A DNA stretch of 64,000 nt, from assembly GCA_030374805.1 (NCBI GenBank), contig JARGSG010000230.1, positions 1 through 64,000 of the forward strand, read 5' to 3'. The position numbers were made by a program, and so were the translations under genes. Shown here piece after piece: positions 1 to 11,703 of this stretch. The DNA is from Gracilaria gracilis (Eukaryota > Rhodophyta > Florideophyceae > Gracilariales > Gracilariaceae). Numbering within the stretch: position 1 is the first letter of the stretch; each line of letters starts with the position of its first letter. The notes below the pieces were generated by a model. That model had not been told where the DNA came from. It did no database searches and worked only from the letters and a program-made list of their open reading frames with translations.

Positions 1-1
1 G

Positions 2-466
2 AGTAATGCACCAGAAGACGAGCAGAACACTGAGCAGATATCCCACATCATCGAAACTGAACAACAATCGCAGTCGTCGGAGTTGTCCACCGACACTCGA
101 CAAAGTGTCGTTTCGGTGTCTGGGGCAAACAATGATGCTCATAACACGGAAAATTACGTGCCACAACTCCCAGAATTGGCACACCACACCACTGCAATCG
201 CTGCAAGTACAGGAGCAGTGACCGCCGATCCGAAAGATATCACTATGGAAGCGGCGCAAACGAGCCCATTGGAACCGCTTCAGACTCCAAATGAGAGTCT
301 GTCATCGGATTGGGACCACGATGGTGCTCCCACTTATGACCACGAAATGCGTCGTCCGAACAGATTGGTACGAAATGTGTTCTCTGTGAGCATTAATGTG
401 CCGTCGACTACGACGCAAACCGGTCCAATTCCACATAACGGTCACCAGAATGGTGAGGCGTTGTGA
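2..466 (+). CDS. LINE copy A ORF1, C-terminal part
   Basis: The frame is open from the window edge to a TGA at 464-466, so the start codon lies outside. The visible 154 residues are rich in Ser, Thr, Gln, Asn and acidic residues and look disordered; no RRM, coiled coil or CCHC knuckle is visible. In LINEs, ORF1 usually encodes an RNA-binding chaperone, but that rests only on position. Its stop overlaps the first ORF2 codon (GTGA), which suggests coupled translation of ORF2. Copy B preserves most of the same sequence from 3586 to 3920. Confidence 0.7.
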   Translation, partial: SNAPEDEQNTEQISHIIETEQQSQSSELSTDTRQSVVSVSGANNDAHNTENYVPQLPELAHHTTAIAASTGAVTADPKDITMEAAQTSPLEPLQTPNESLSSDWDHDGAPTYDHEMRRPNRLVRNVFSVSINVPSTTTQTGPIPHNGHQNGEAL

Positions 467-3445
467 TCCGGGTTGGTACTTTCAACGTGAGAGGTCTCGC
501 ACATAGCGAGGCCGAAGTCCACCGTGCATGGAAAGTACTAGGTTTAGACTTTCTGTGCGTTGTGGAAACATGGCAACGTCCCTCCGATGAGGTGTCGTTG
601 GCATTGCCACATGTGAGTGTGGCGCTGGAAGCGGAGTATAGGAGTCGTGCGCCGAGAGGTGGGATCACGATTTTCCATCATCAGCGCTTCTGTACGAAGG
701 TCGTGGGCAAGTACGGCACCGCAGCATACCAAATCCTGGCACTGAGAGTTCGCCCAGATCTCAATGTGATAGGAGTATATCTTATTCCGAGCGCTTCAGA
801 TGAGGACATAAAGGGATTCCTGGAGCGATTGAAGTCTTTGATCCGGGGTCCGACGTTACTGGCTGGGGATTGGAATGCCCGCCATGACGACTGGGATCAA
901 CGAACCAACAGGCATGGTCGCCGCCTCCGAGCGTGGATCCGCAAATGGGACCTCTTGCTGAGGGCTCCATCCGAGTTGACGCCAACGTTTCGCACCACAA
1001 ATGGTTCGAGTGTAGTGGATTTCTTCATCTCGAAGCGAGTGTCTGTTCGAAATGTGGCAACAACCAGTGGATCGTGGGATGCAGTCTCGGATCACAACAT
1101 GGTTGTTGCCGACATTGACTGGATGACAACTCAATTCTCACCTCGAAAACCGAAGATTTCGAGGGCGCAACTCAAATGCGTGGACAGAATCGAAGACGCT
1201 CAGACATATTACAAAGCCAATTTGCCTAATGTGGCTTCTCGTTTTGACCACGCAACCTCAGAAGAGGATCTGGAGGATGCATGTTGCCAACTCGTGGACA
1301 CAATCAGTAGCCCCTGGATCACTTCCGTATCAATGCGTCCTGACAGCTATCGCTTCTTCTGGGATTCTAGTCTTGACCAGTTGGGTCGTGTGCGATCTAC
1401 ATATTACAAACGGTGGAAACGAAGTAGCAACATTCAAATGTGGAATGTGTACAAGGTGATTGACCGATTCATTAAACGTCGTTGTCGAGCAAAGAAGAGA
1501 CAACTGTTGGACGAATTTCTTGATACCGCCGAGGACGAAACAGCATCTCAAACAGTGAATCGAATCAACTCGGTGATGAAATTACGATCTCAGCATAGCG
1601 CACGGGCACTGGAACGTGGAAATCCATTAGACCCACAGGACTACGCTGAGTTTATTGCCGAGTACCAGCCACCCGAATGTGGGGTGAAAGCAGTCACATT
1701 TGATGTTCCGAACTCGTTCCGGATTGCATTGGAAAAATCGATCAAGGATGCAAAGAAGGGAAGATCGAGGGGGCGCGATAACGTGGCATCGGAAATGCTA
1801 CAGGTGAGTCCAACTTTGTGCGCTTCCACGCTTCTCAAGCTGTGGCGAGCGTGTGGCAAGTTGGCATATCTACCATCAACGTTGCGGCAGACACGTATAT
1901 CGCCCATATACAAGAAAGGCGACATCTCGGTACCATCCAACTACCGACCGATCTCCATTCTGTCGCACTTGCGCAAAGCAATTTCGGCTGCATTAAACTC
2001 GATCGTGATGAACTATATCGAGTTTCATGAGTACCAGTATGGGTTCTCAAAGTACAATGGAACAGAACAGTCGATTGTGGAGGTGAGTAACATCATCACA
2101 AACGGCCACTCGCGTGTGGCAGTACTGGATCTAACGAAGGCGTACGACAAAGTTAACCGAAAACTATTGTCGCAAGTGTGCGCATCCAGGCTACAACCGA
2201 AGCATGCGGCAATGACTACTTTGCTGCTGCAACCAGTCAACGCTTTCATAAATGGAAATTGGAAAGATGAACAAGTACAAATGACTCTTGGAGTGCCTCA
2301 AGGTGACCCATTCAGCTGTACATTGTTCAACATGTATATTGATTCCATGCTATATCGAGTGCAGGAGGTGCCATATCATGTGTCGGATCGAGGTGCAAGT
2401 GCATTTGCCGACGATGTGATTCTGATGGCGAAGACTGATAGCGGGCTGCAACTACTGCTAGACATATGCAGTAGTTGGGGCAAAGAAATGCAAATGCCGT
2501 GGAACACTGCAAACGGCAAGTCGATAGTACTGCAACTGCCTGCAGACCAAAATCAGTCTGCAATATTCACACTTGCTGGTGATAAGCTGAGCGTGGTACG
2601 TAGTGCAGTATATCTGGGGGTGTCTCTAAACACCAATGGAGTAACAACCGACAAGCACATGGAACGCGTACAAAATGCTCAACGTCGATTGGGAAGCCTA
2701 GCCGGTGCTGGTCTGCACCGGAATGGATTTGATACGCGCAGCTGTGTGAGTTTGTACCGCGCATTCGTGAGGTCGATTTACGAATATGCGTTTGCATCTT
2801 GTACCGCTCACGCCTCATTTGGAAATGGCGATAGTGAAGCTTGAAGCAACGTTCTTCAAACTGATTCTTGGAAAAATGGCATCTCGGTTTGGAACATATC
2901 GGGTGCCGATGATGCGTGCACTTTGTCGTTTAGAGTCTGCGGCTCTGCGACGAATTGTGCTCGCCTCCAAACGTCTACGGCATTATCAATCGTGTCGTGA
3001 GACGGCATTGAACCTTGAATTGGAACACAGATCGCGACAGTTGAAGGTGAACCGGGCATGTCGGCAGCTGTCGCTGTATAATGCACATCCTTCAATTTCA
3101 GCACTACGAGCTGAAATTGATAATGTGTGTACAAAAGGAATAGGAAGAATACGGGATGCGGAGTGGAAACTTGCCTCGGCAAGACGCGTTCGCAAAATCC
3201 CGTGTGCTGCGAATGGAAAATACCCACCCGTTCTTCGGTTGCGCAAAGTTTCGCACCGAATGATGGGTATCCGATGGTACTTCAATGAGTTCCCAGCGAA
3301 CCCAATGGAGGCACGTGATGTACTTGGGCACGAGTACTGGAAGTACGGAAGACTGAAGGTACTACTCGGAATGGAAGATTGGTCACCTGGAGAGAGACAG
3401 GAGGCGACCGAAATACTAGATGTATTGGAAGAAGCACAGTTGTAA
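463..3445 (+). pseudogene. LINE copy A ORF2: endonuclease-reverse transcriptase, one frameshift
   Basis: ORF2 would encode about 990 residues. The N-terminus is an exonuclease/endonuclease/phosphatase domain: start motif RVGTFNVRGL, then AGDWNARH and SDHNMV, the expected catalytic signatures for target nicking. The middle is a reverse transcriptase with the catalytic FADD box at about 2404-2415 and preceding motifs DLTKAYDKV and GVPQGDPFS. The C-terminus is basic and helical and ends in EEAQL at 3445. There is no ATG at the start; the frame begins at GTG 463, overlapping the ORF1 stop. Compared with copy E, copy A has one extra T in 2791-2793, which shifts the frame and ends the first part at 2844; the C-terminal part continues in the next frame. 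Otherwise it looks very young. Confidence 0.9.
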
Positions 3446-3585
3446 ATCTGTGCTATAAGTAGTAAGAATGATTGCGTTGGTTCGTAATTGACCAAGTTAG
3501 TTTACACCTTGACAGTGTTACCCTGCTGCTCTTCATGGGACATTGGGAACACTATAAATAAAAAGCAATTGATTGAAAAAAAAAA

Positions 3586-6500
3586 GTGATGCTCATAACA
3601 CGGAAAATTACGTGCCACAACTCCCAGAATTGGCACACCACACCACTGCAATCACTGCAAGTACAGGAGCAGTGACCGCCGATCCGAAAGATATCACTAT
3701 GGAAGCGGCGCAAACGAGCCCATTGGAACCGCTTCAGACTCCAAATGAGAGTCTGTCATCGGATGGGGACCACGATGGTGCTCCCACTTATGACCACGAA
3801 ATGCGTCGTCCGAACAGATTGGTACGAAATGTGTTCTCTGTGAGCATTAATGTGCCGTCGACTACGACGCAAACCGGTCCAATTCCACATAACGGTCACC
3901 AGAATGGTGAGGCGTTGTGATCCGGGTTGGTACTTTCAACGTGAGAGGTCTCGCACATAGCGAGGCCGAAGTCCACCGTGCATGGAAAGTACTAGGTTTA
4001 GACTTTCTGTGCGTTGTGGAAACATGGCAACGTCCCTCCGATGAGGTGTCGTTGGCATTGCCACATGTGAGTGTGGCGCTGGAAGCGGAGTATAGGAGTC
4101 GTGCGCCGAGAGGTGGGATCACGATTTTCCATCATCAGCGCTTCTGTACGAAGGTCGTGGGCAAGTACGGCACCGCAGCATACCAAATCCTGGCACTGAG
4201 AGTTCGCCCAGATCTCAATGTGATAGGAGTATATCTTAGTCCGAGCGCTTCAGATGAGGACATAAAGGGATTCCTGGAGCGATTGAAGTCTTTGATCCGG
4301 GGTCCGACGTTACTGGCTGGGGATTGGAATGCCCGCCATGACGACTGGGATCAACGAACCAACAGGCATGGTCGCCGCCTCCGAGCGTGGATCCGCAAAT
4401 GGGACCTCTTGCTGAGGGCTCCATCCGAGTTGACGCCAACGTTTCGCACCACAAATGGTTCGAGTGTAGTGGATTTTCTTCATCTCGAAGCGAGTGTCTG
4501 TTCGAAATGTGGCAACAACCAGTGGATCGTGGGATGCAGTCTCGGATCACAACATGGTTGTTGCCGACATTGACTGGATGACAACTCAATTCTCACCTCG
4601 AAAACCGAAGATTTCGAGGGCGCAACTCAAATGCGTGGACAGAATCGAAGACGCTCAGACATATTACAAAGCCAATTTGCCTAATGTGGCTTCTCGTTTT
4701 GACCACGCAACCTCAGAAGAGGATCTGGAGGATGCATGTTGCCAACTCGTGGACACAATCAGTAGCCCCTGGATCACTTCCGTATCAATGCGTCCTGACC
4801 GCTATCGCTTCTTCTGGGATTCTAGTCTTGACCAGTTGAGTCGTGTGCGATCTACATATTACAAACGGTGGAAACGAAGTAGCAACATTCAAATGTGGAA
4901 TGTGTACAAGGTGATTGACCGATTCATTAAACGTCGTTGTCGAGCAAAGAAGAGACAACTGTTGGACGAATTTCTTGATACCGCCGAGGACGAAACAGCA
5001 TCTCAAACAGTGAATCGAATCAACTCGGTGATGAAATTACGATCTCAGCATAGCGCACGGGCACTGGAACGTGGAAATCCATTAGACCCACAGGACTACG
5101 CTGAGTTTATTGCCGAGTACCAGCCACCCGAATGTGGGGTGAAAGCAGTCACATTTGATGTTCCGAACTCGTTCCGGATTGCATTGGAAAAATCGATCAA
5201 GGATGCAAAGAAGGGAAGATCGAGGGGGCGCGATAACGTGGCATCGGAAATGCTACAGGTGAGTCCAACTTTGTGCGCTTCCACGCTTCTCAAGCTGTGG
5301 CGAGCGTGTGGCAAGTTGGCATATCTACCATCAACGTTGCGGCAGACACGTATATCGCCCATATACAAGAAAGGCGACATCTCGGTACCATCCAACTACC
5401 GACCGATCTCCATTCTGTCGCACTTGCGCAAAGCAATTTCGGCTGCATTAAACTCGATCGTGATGAACTATATCGAGTTTCATGAGTACCAGTATGGGTT
5501 CTCAAAGTACAATGGAACAGAACAGTCGATTGTGGAGGTGAGTAACATCATCACAAACGGCCACTCGCGTGTGGCAGTACTGGATCTAACGAAGGCGTAC
5601 GACAAAGTTAACCGAAAACTATTGTCGCAAGTGTGCGCATCCAGGCTACAACCGAAGCATGCGGCAATGACTACTTTGCTGCTGCAACCAGTCAACGCTT
5701 TCATAAATGGAAATTGGAAAGATGAACAAGTACAAATGACTCTTGGAGTGCCTCAAGGTGACCCATTCAGCTGTACATTGTTCAACATGTATATTGATTC
5801 CATGCTATATCGAGTGCAGGAGGTGCCATATCATGTGTCGGATCGAGGTGCAAGTGCATTTGCCGACGATGTGATTCTGATGGCGAAGACTGATAGCGGG
5901 CTGCAACTACTGCTAGACATATGCAGTAGTTGGGGCAAAGAAATGCAAATGCCGTGGAACACTGCAAACGGCAAGTCGATAGTACTGCAACTGCCTGCAG
6001 ACCAAAATCAGTCTGCAATATTCACACTTGCTGGTGATAAGCTGAGCGTGGTACGTAGTGCAGTATATCTGGGGGTGTCTCTAACCACCAATGGAGTAAC
6101 AGCCGACAAGCACATGGAACGCGTACAAAATGCTCAACGTCGATTGGGAAGCCTAGCCGGTGCTGGTCTGCACCGGAATGGATTTGATACGCGCAGCTGT
6201 GTGAGTTTGTACCGCGCATTCGTGAGGTCGATTTACGAATATGCGTTGCATCTTGTACCGCTCACGCCCTCATTTGGAAATGGCGATAGTGAAGCTTGAA
6301 GCAACGTTCTTCAAACTGATTCTTGGAAAAATGGCATCTCGGTTTGGAACATATCGGGTGCCGATGATGCGTGCACTTTGTCGTTTAGAGTCTGCGGCTC
6401 TGCGACGAATTGTGCTCGCCTCCAAACGTCTACGGCATTATCAATCGTGTCGTGAGACGGCATTGAACCTTGAATTGGAACACAGATCGCGACAGTTGAA

Positions 6501-7047
6501 GGTGAACCGGGCATGTCGGCAGCTGTCGCTGTATAATGCACATCCTTCAATTTCAGCACTACGAGCTGAAATTGATAATGTGTGTACAAAAGGAATAGGA
6601 AGAATACGGGATGCGGAGTGGAAACTTGCCTCGGCAAGACGCGTTCGCAAAATCCCGTGTGCTGCGAATGGAAAATACCCACCCGTTCTTCGGTTGCGCA
6701 AAGTTTCGCACCGAATGATGGGTATCCGATGGTACTTCAATGAGTTCCCAGCGAACCCAATGGAGGCACGTGATGTACTTGGGCACGAGTACTGGAAGTA
6801 CGGAAGACTGAAGGTACTACTCGGAATGGAAGATTGGTCACCTGTAGAGAGACAGGAGGCGACCGAAATACTAGATGTATTGGAAGAAGCACAGTTGTAA
6901 ATCTGTGCTATAAGTAGTAAGAATGATTGCGTTGGTTCGTAATTGACCAAGTTAGTTTACACCTTGACAGTGTTACCCTGCTGCTCTTCATGGGACATTG
7001 GGAACACTATAAATAAAAAGCAATTGATTGAAAAAAAAAAAAAAAAA
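3586..7047 (+). mobile_element. LINE copy B, slightly 5'-truncated, tandem after copy A
   Basis: It begins inside ORF1 at a point matching about position 130 of copy A and runs to an A-run at 7031-7047. It differs from copy A by only a handful of substitutions over about 3.4 kb. The 5' truncation joined directly to copy A's A-tail is what target-primed reverse transcription into a pre-existing A-tail would leave. No separate target duplication can be recognised because the target itself is poly(A). Confidence 0.92.
3917..6900 (+). pseudogene. LINE copy B ORF2, two frameshifts
   Basis: It has the same endonuclease, reverse transcriptase and C-terminal layout as copy A. An extra T within 4474-4477 interrupts the endonuclease domain just before the SDHNMV block. 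An extra C within 6267-6269 shifts the frame before the C-terminal segment. The central frame, about 4494-6299, covers the whole reverse transcriptase with its FADD box. Both changes are single bases in short homopolymers, so assembly or sequencing error is a possible alternative to true decay. Confidence 0.88.
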
Positions 7048-7567
7048 GCTGTCGCTGTATAATGCACATCCTTCAATTTCAGCACTACGAGCTGAAATTG
7101 ATAATGTGTGTACAAAAGGAATAGGAAGAGAACGGGATGCGGAGTGGAAACTTGCCTCGGCAAGACGCGTTCGCAAAATCCCGTGTGCTGCGAATGGAAA
7201 ATACCCACCCGTTCTTCGGTTGCGCAAAGTTTCGCACCGAATGATGGGTATCCGATGGTACTTCAATGAGTTCCCAGCGAACCCAATGGAGGCACGTGAT
7301 GTACTTGGGCACGAGTACTGGAAGTACGGAAGACTGAAGGTACTACTCGGAATGGAAGATTGGTCACCTGGAGAGAGACAGGAGGCGACCGAAATACTAG
7401 ATGTATTGGAAGAAGCACAGTTGTAAATCTGTGCTATAAGTAGTAAGAATGATTGCGTTGGTTCGTAATTGACCAAGTTAGTTTACACCTTGACAGTGTT
7501 ACCCTGCTGCTCTTCATGGGACATTGGGAACACTATAAATAAAAAGCAATTGATTGAAAAAAAAAAA
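7048..7567 (+). mobile_element. LINE copy C, 3' fragment, third in tandem
   Basis: This is a 520-base copy of the LINE 3' end. It starts at gctgtcgctg, which corresponds to about 3066 in copy A, and follows directly on copy B's A-run. It encodes the last about 125 residues of ORF2 (frame to 7426), then the usual 3' UTR and an A-run at 7557-7567. It shares a variant (agaacggg rather than atacggg near 7128) with copy E, so it came from a slightly different source copy than A or B. Confidence 0.9.
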
Positions 7568-7867
7568 GCGGAGACCGTGTAACAAAGTCTACAACGCTCG
7601 TCGGGACGCGTCCCATACACGATCACAGGCGGAGTTCGGGTACTCGACGCCTGGAGTACACTCACGGGTGAGACAGAACTCAAACCCGGAAACAAGAAAG
7701 AAGAAGAAGAAAAAGCAGCGGGTCCACTGGCAGGAGTTATCTAGCTCCGGTTACCCTAGAGGTCCGAACCTCTGATCCCTGGTTACTCTCTCCAGGTGAG
7801 ATGCGATATCTTCTTGACCTACCCTGCTCTGCGCACTTCAGAGCGAGGGGCTTTACAATCCGTACGA
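7568..7867. other. Unassigned spacer between LINE copies C and D
   Basis: About 300 bases with no convincing gene. It contains a purine run (agaagaagaagaaaaag near 7697-7713). It may be the remains of the original insertion site or of an LTR element leader, but nothing can be recognised. Confidence 0.4.
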
Positions 7868-7929
7868 TTTTTTTTTTTTTTTTTTTCAATCAATTGCTTT
7901 TTATTTATAGTGTTCCCAATGTCCCATGA
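7868..7929 (-). mobile_element. LINE tail fragment D (about 62 bases)
   Basis: On the minus strand this is the last about 43 bases of the LINE 3' UTR followed by about 19 A. The match (atgggacattgggaacac and the aaataaaaag tail) is exact or nearly so. It is an extremely 5'-truncated insertion in the orientation opposite to copies A-C. Confidence 0.85.
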
Positions 7930-8017
7930 GACGTCCCAGGGAGGTTAGTAGCCAAAGATATGCGTTCACCAGTTAGCCCCTGCTAGTCACTTGCGGGAAA
8001 TCAGCGCGGTCCTTCGC

Positions 8018-8036
8018 GCTCGCTCGCTCGCTCGCC
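8018..8036. repeat. Short (GCTC)n tract
   Basis: Four to five tandem copies of a gctc unit, in GC-rich sequence next to the Copia LTR. Confidence 0.7.
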
Positions 8037-8139
8037 CAATACGCGTACCTGTCGCAGATAGGAAAACTTCTTAGAGGCCAAATGAAAAGTTAGAAGAGCG
8101 TGACGTCTGCGAATAGTCGACGCTCTGGGCCCATAACCT

Positions 8140-8866
8140 TACGCAACGAACGCAGGTTAGAGAAGGAAAGGGGAAAGTAGTGAAGAAGATGAGTAAGACA
8201 AACAAAGGGGGTGGGCCACCTTCTTCCCGAGTTTAGTGATCGGGCAGCGATCGCAACCTACAAATACTCTAGCGCGCGCCGCCGCCGTCGCAGCCAGCGA
8301 CATAACTGCATACGTTGTGAAAGTGTACACTTTGACAGCAAAAGCGCGCGCAAAACACAATACGAATTCAAACACCTAAATCAAATCGTGCCAAATCCAA
8401 TGCCAACTCCATGATCCATATCTTGCTCTAAAATATTGACAATTTCGGTCTGGCACAGCCAACACCCTCGCGCAGCTCAGAATCGCACATTCGCTCCAAA
8501 ACCCTTCATAGTAGCCCAGAATCGCATACATTGCACAACCCCTCACAATGGCCTATAATAACAGATACCCCGCTAACGCATAACTGGCCACCACCTACAG
8601 GCTGCAGCCAATCACAGCGTACCACTTCTTCCATCTGCCCTTCTCGCTCCATACAACACGTTCCACTTGTGCAAACCACGTTGCATGTAGCCATTTGCAG
8701 TAGCCAATCATATTGCAGTATCACGTTCGGTTCGCGGAGACACGCATATGCGCTTTTCTCATGAGGGTGCCCAAAAGTGCCCATGCTCCCCTGCAACTTT
8801 GTATTCCAAGTACTTGGAGCACCCTTGAGGGACTGACAGGCACTCGACCACATCCATACATCAACA
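8140..8866 (-). repeat. Copia LTR (left element)
   Basis: This starts with TG right after the purine tract on the minus strand. It shares a stretch (ggttgcgatcg and flanking bases, then a pyrimidine-rich segment) with 12000-12210 on the plus strand, which identifies both as LTRs of one Copia family. Beyond its inner end, a ttatgggcccagagc stretch on the minus strand resembles a primer-binding site. The exact 3' border is uncertain. Confidence 0.6.
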
Positions 8867-10303
8867 CTCCTCCTCGAGTTCCTGACCAAGTCCAATCCTT
8901 TTCATGATGGCCTGAATACTGAATGGACCTAAGGGCTTCGTGAGAATGTCCGCATCATTCAACTCAGTTGGAATGTACTTGACATCAATCACAAACTCCT
9001 TTCCCAGTTCCCGAATAAAGTGCAGCTTCACATCGATGTGCTTGGCGCGACCCGATGGGCATCTTTCTCTTGCACTCCAGTCGATCGCAACCTGGTTGTC
9101 CGAGGGTAGAGGAACTGCACCATCGACGTCCAAGTCAAGTTCAGATAGTAGACGCTTCATCCACACAACCTCCTGCGCTGCCATGGTCAAAGCGTAGTAC
9201 TCAGCCTCTGTAGTAGACAATGCAACTGAAGCTTGTTTCTTTGCACCAAAGAATACCACGGCGGACCCAAACTTGATCATGTATCCCGACATGGACTTAC
9301 GATCGGACTTGTCGCCGACATAGTCCGAATCGACATACGCTTCCATGTCCAGGGAGCCAGCGTGATAATTCAAACCATGTTTGCAAGTTCCTTGTAAGTA
9401 GCGCAGAACCCGTTTCGCTGCCCTGTGACAGTATGGTGTTGGGTTGCTTTGATAACGTGCAAGGATGAGTACTGGTGCGAGAATGTCCACGCGTGTGCGA
9501 AGTGCCAAGTACAGCAGAGACCCGATCATCTGCTGGTATAGCTGCACATCCTGAGGAGATTTGTCTTCCTCCTTCGCAAGTCCTGTGAAGAAAGATTCTA
9601 CCATGGGGCTGCGAGCTGGTTTGCTCCTGTCAAGACCAAAGCGTCGAAGCATTCCTTCGATATACAACGGCTGTGCAAGTTGCATCCCAGTTAAACGACC
9701 ATCGTCGTCTATGCTCCAAGTGAGTTCCACACCCAGGTAGAGAGTTATTTTGTTCTCAACACGGATCTCGTACAGGCTCCGAAGCTCCTCCAAAATCGCA
9801 GACCGTTCTTCTGCAGATGGAGTAAAGATTAGCAGATCGTCCACATACACAAGGATGTACGCGTAGCCCTTGTGTTTACTGGCTCGCCGAAACACACAAT
9901 GAGCACTCGGCAACTCTTCAAATCCAATGGCTCGCAGATCGCCCGTCAACTTGGTGTGCCAGGCTAGATGTGCTTGCTTTAGCCCGTACATTGCCTTTTG
10001 AAGCTTATAGCATCGTGAGCCAATTCCAGAAACACCGCGTGGTGACATTACCCAAACATCCTCGTCGAGATGGCCGTTGAGAAATGCAGTCTTCACATCC
10101 ACCTGAGCAATATACATCTGCAAGCCTAGAGTCAAGTAGAGGAAGAAACGTACTATGCCAAACGAAACCACTGGAGCATACGTTTCCATGTAGTTCTCAC
10201 CAAAGGTTTGGTGATTACCACCGGCCACGACTCGAGCCTTGAAGCGTTCCACCGAACCATCTGCATTACGCTTGACCTTGAGCACAATGTGCGTGGGCAG
10301 TGG
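8140..10303 (-). mobile_element. Ty1/Copia fossil, reverse transcriptase-RNase H end plus 3' LTR
   Basis: The minus strand carries the 3' half of a Copia pol. There is a reverse transcriptase (RFKARVVAGG, VDVKTAFLNG and the catalytic YVDDLL box) followed by a Copia-type RNase H (AYVDSDYVGD, STTEAEYYA). It ends at 8861 beside a purine tract gaggaggag at about 8867-8875, and the 3' LTR starts with TG at 8866 and runs to roughly 8140. The upstream part of the element is missing: copy E of the LINE abuts it at about 10303. The surviving frame is long and fairly clean, so the fossil is not very old. Only a truncated element remains. Confidence 0.85.
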
Positions 10304-11703
10304 GCTACAACCGAAGCATGCGGCAATGACTACTTTGCTGCTGCAACCAGTCAACGCTTTCATAAATGGAAATTGGAAAGATGAACAAGTACAAATGACT
10401 CTTGGAGTGCCTCAAGGTGACCCATTCAGCTGTACATTGTTCAACATGTATATTGATTCCATGCTATATCGAGTGCAGGAGGTGCCATATCATGTGTCGG
10501 ATCGAGGTGCAAGTGCATTTGCCGACGATGTGATTCTGATGGCGAAGACAGATAGCGGGCTGCAACTACTGCTAGACATATGCAGTAGTTGGGGCAAAGA
10601 AATGCAAATGCCGTGGAACACTGCAAACGGCAAGTCGATAGTACTGCAACTGCCTGCAGACCAAAATCAGTCTGCAATATTCACACTTGCTGGTGATAAG
10701 CTGAGCGTGGTACGTAGTGCAGTATATCTGGGGGTGTCTCTAACCACCAATGGAGTAACAGCCGACAAGCACATGGAACGCGTGCAAAATGCTCAACGTC
10801 GATTGGGAAGCCTAGCCGGTGCTGGTCTGCACCGGAATGGATTTGATACGCGCAGCTGTGTGAGTTTGTACCGCGCATTCGTGAGGTCGATTTACGAATA
10901 TGCGTTGCATCTTGTACCGCTCACGCCTCATTTGGAAATGGCGATAGTGAAGCTTGAAGCAACGTTCTTCAAACTGATTCTTGGAAAAATGGCATCTCGG
11001 TTTGGAACATATCGGGTGCCGATGATGCGTGCACTTTGTCGTTTAGAGTCTGCGGCTCTGCGACGAATTGTGCTCGCCTCCAAACGTCTACGGCATTATC
11101 AATCGTGTCGTGAGACGGCATTGAACCTTGAATTGGAACACAGATCGCGACAGTTGAAGGTGAACCGGGCATGTCGGCAGCTGTCGCTGTATAATGCACA
11201 TCCTTCAATTTCAGCACTACGAGCTGAAATTGATAATGTGTGTACAAAAGGAATAGGAAGAGAACGGGATGCGGAGTGGAAACTTGCCTCGGCAAGACGC
11301 GTTCGCAAAATCCCGTGTGCTGCGAATGGAAAATACCCACCCGTTCTTCGGTTGCGCAAAGTTTCGCACCGAATGATGGGTATCCGATGGTACTTCAATG
11401 AGTTCCCAGCGAACCCAATGGAGGCACGTGATGTACTTGGGCACGAGTACTGGAAGTACGGAAGACTGAAGGTACTACTCGGAATGGAAGATTGGTCACC
11501 TGGAGAGAGACAGGAGGCGACCGAAATACTAGAGGTATTGGAAGAAGCACAGTTGTAAATCTGTGCTATAAGTAGTAAGAATGATTGCGTTGGTTCGTAA
11601 TTGACCAAGTTAGTTTACACCTTGACAGTGTTACCCTGCTGCTCTTCATGGGACATTGGGAACACTATAAATAAAAAGCAATTGATTGAAAGAAAAAAAA
11701 AAA
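10304..11703 (+). mobile_element. LINE copy E, 5'-truncated, frame intact
   Basis: This copy begins within the reverse transcriptase region at ctacaaccgaagc, equivalent to about 2190 in copy A, and ends in a tail with a single G among the A's (11689-11703). Its ORF2 portion is open without interruption to 11558, including the FADD box and the C-terminal segment. It therefore gives the reference frame against which the single-base changes in copies A and B are seen. It is inserted beside the Copia fossil; no clear target duplication was found. Confidence 0.92.

Larger units (their letters stand above)
1..3585 (+). mobile_element. LINE copy A, non-LTR retrotransposon, 5' end outside window
   Basis: This is the first copy of an APE-type non-LTR retrotransposon. 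It holds the end of ORF1, an ORF2 with apurinic endonuclease and reverse transcriptase, and a 3' tail with AATAAA-like signal (aaataaaaag) followed by caattgattg and an A-run at 3576-3585. The 3' UTR is about 130 bases. Its sequence is nearly identical to copy B, so both are recent. The next copy starts directly after the A-run with no spacer. The clade is not assigned; no RNase H domain or zinc knuckle was seen. Confidence 0.93.

Noticed and set aside
7700-7860. tRNA-like clover pattern in the spacer
   Set aside because: The ggtccgaacct stretch suggested a T-arm, but no acceptor stem or anticodon arm can be paired around it.
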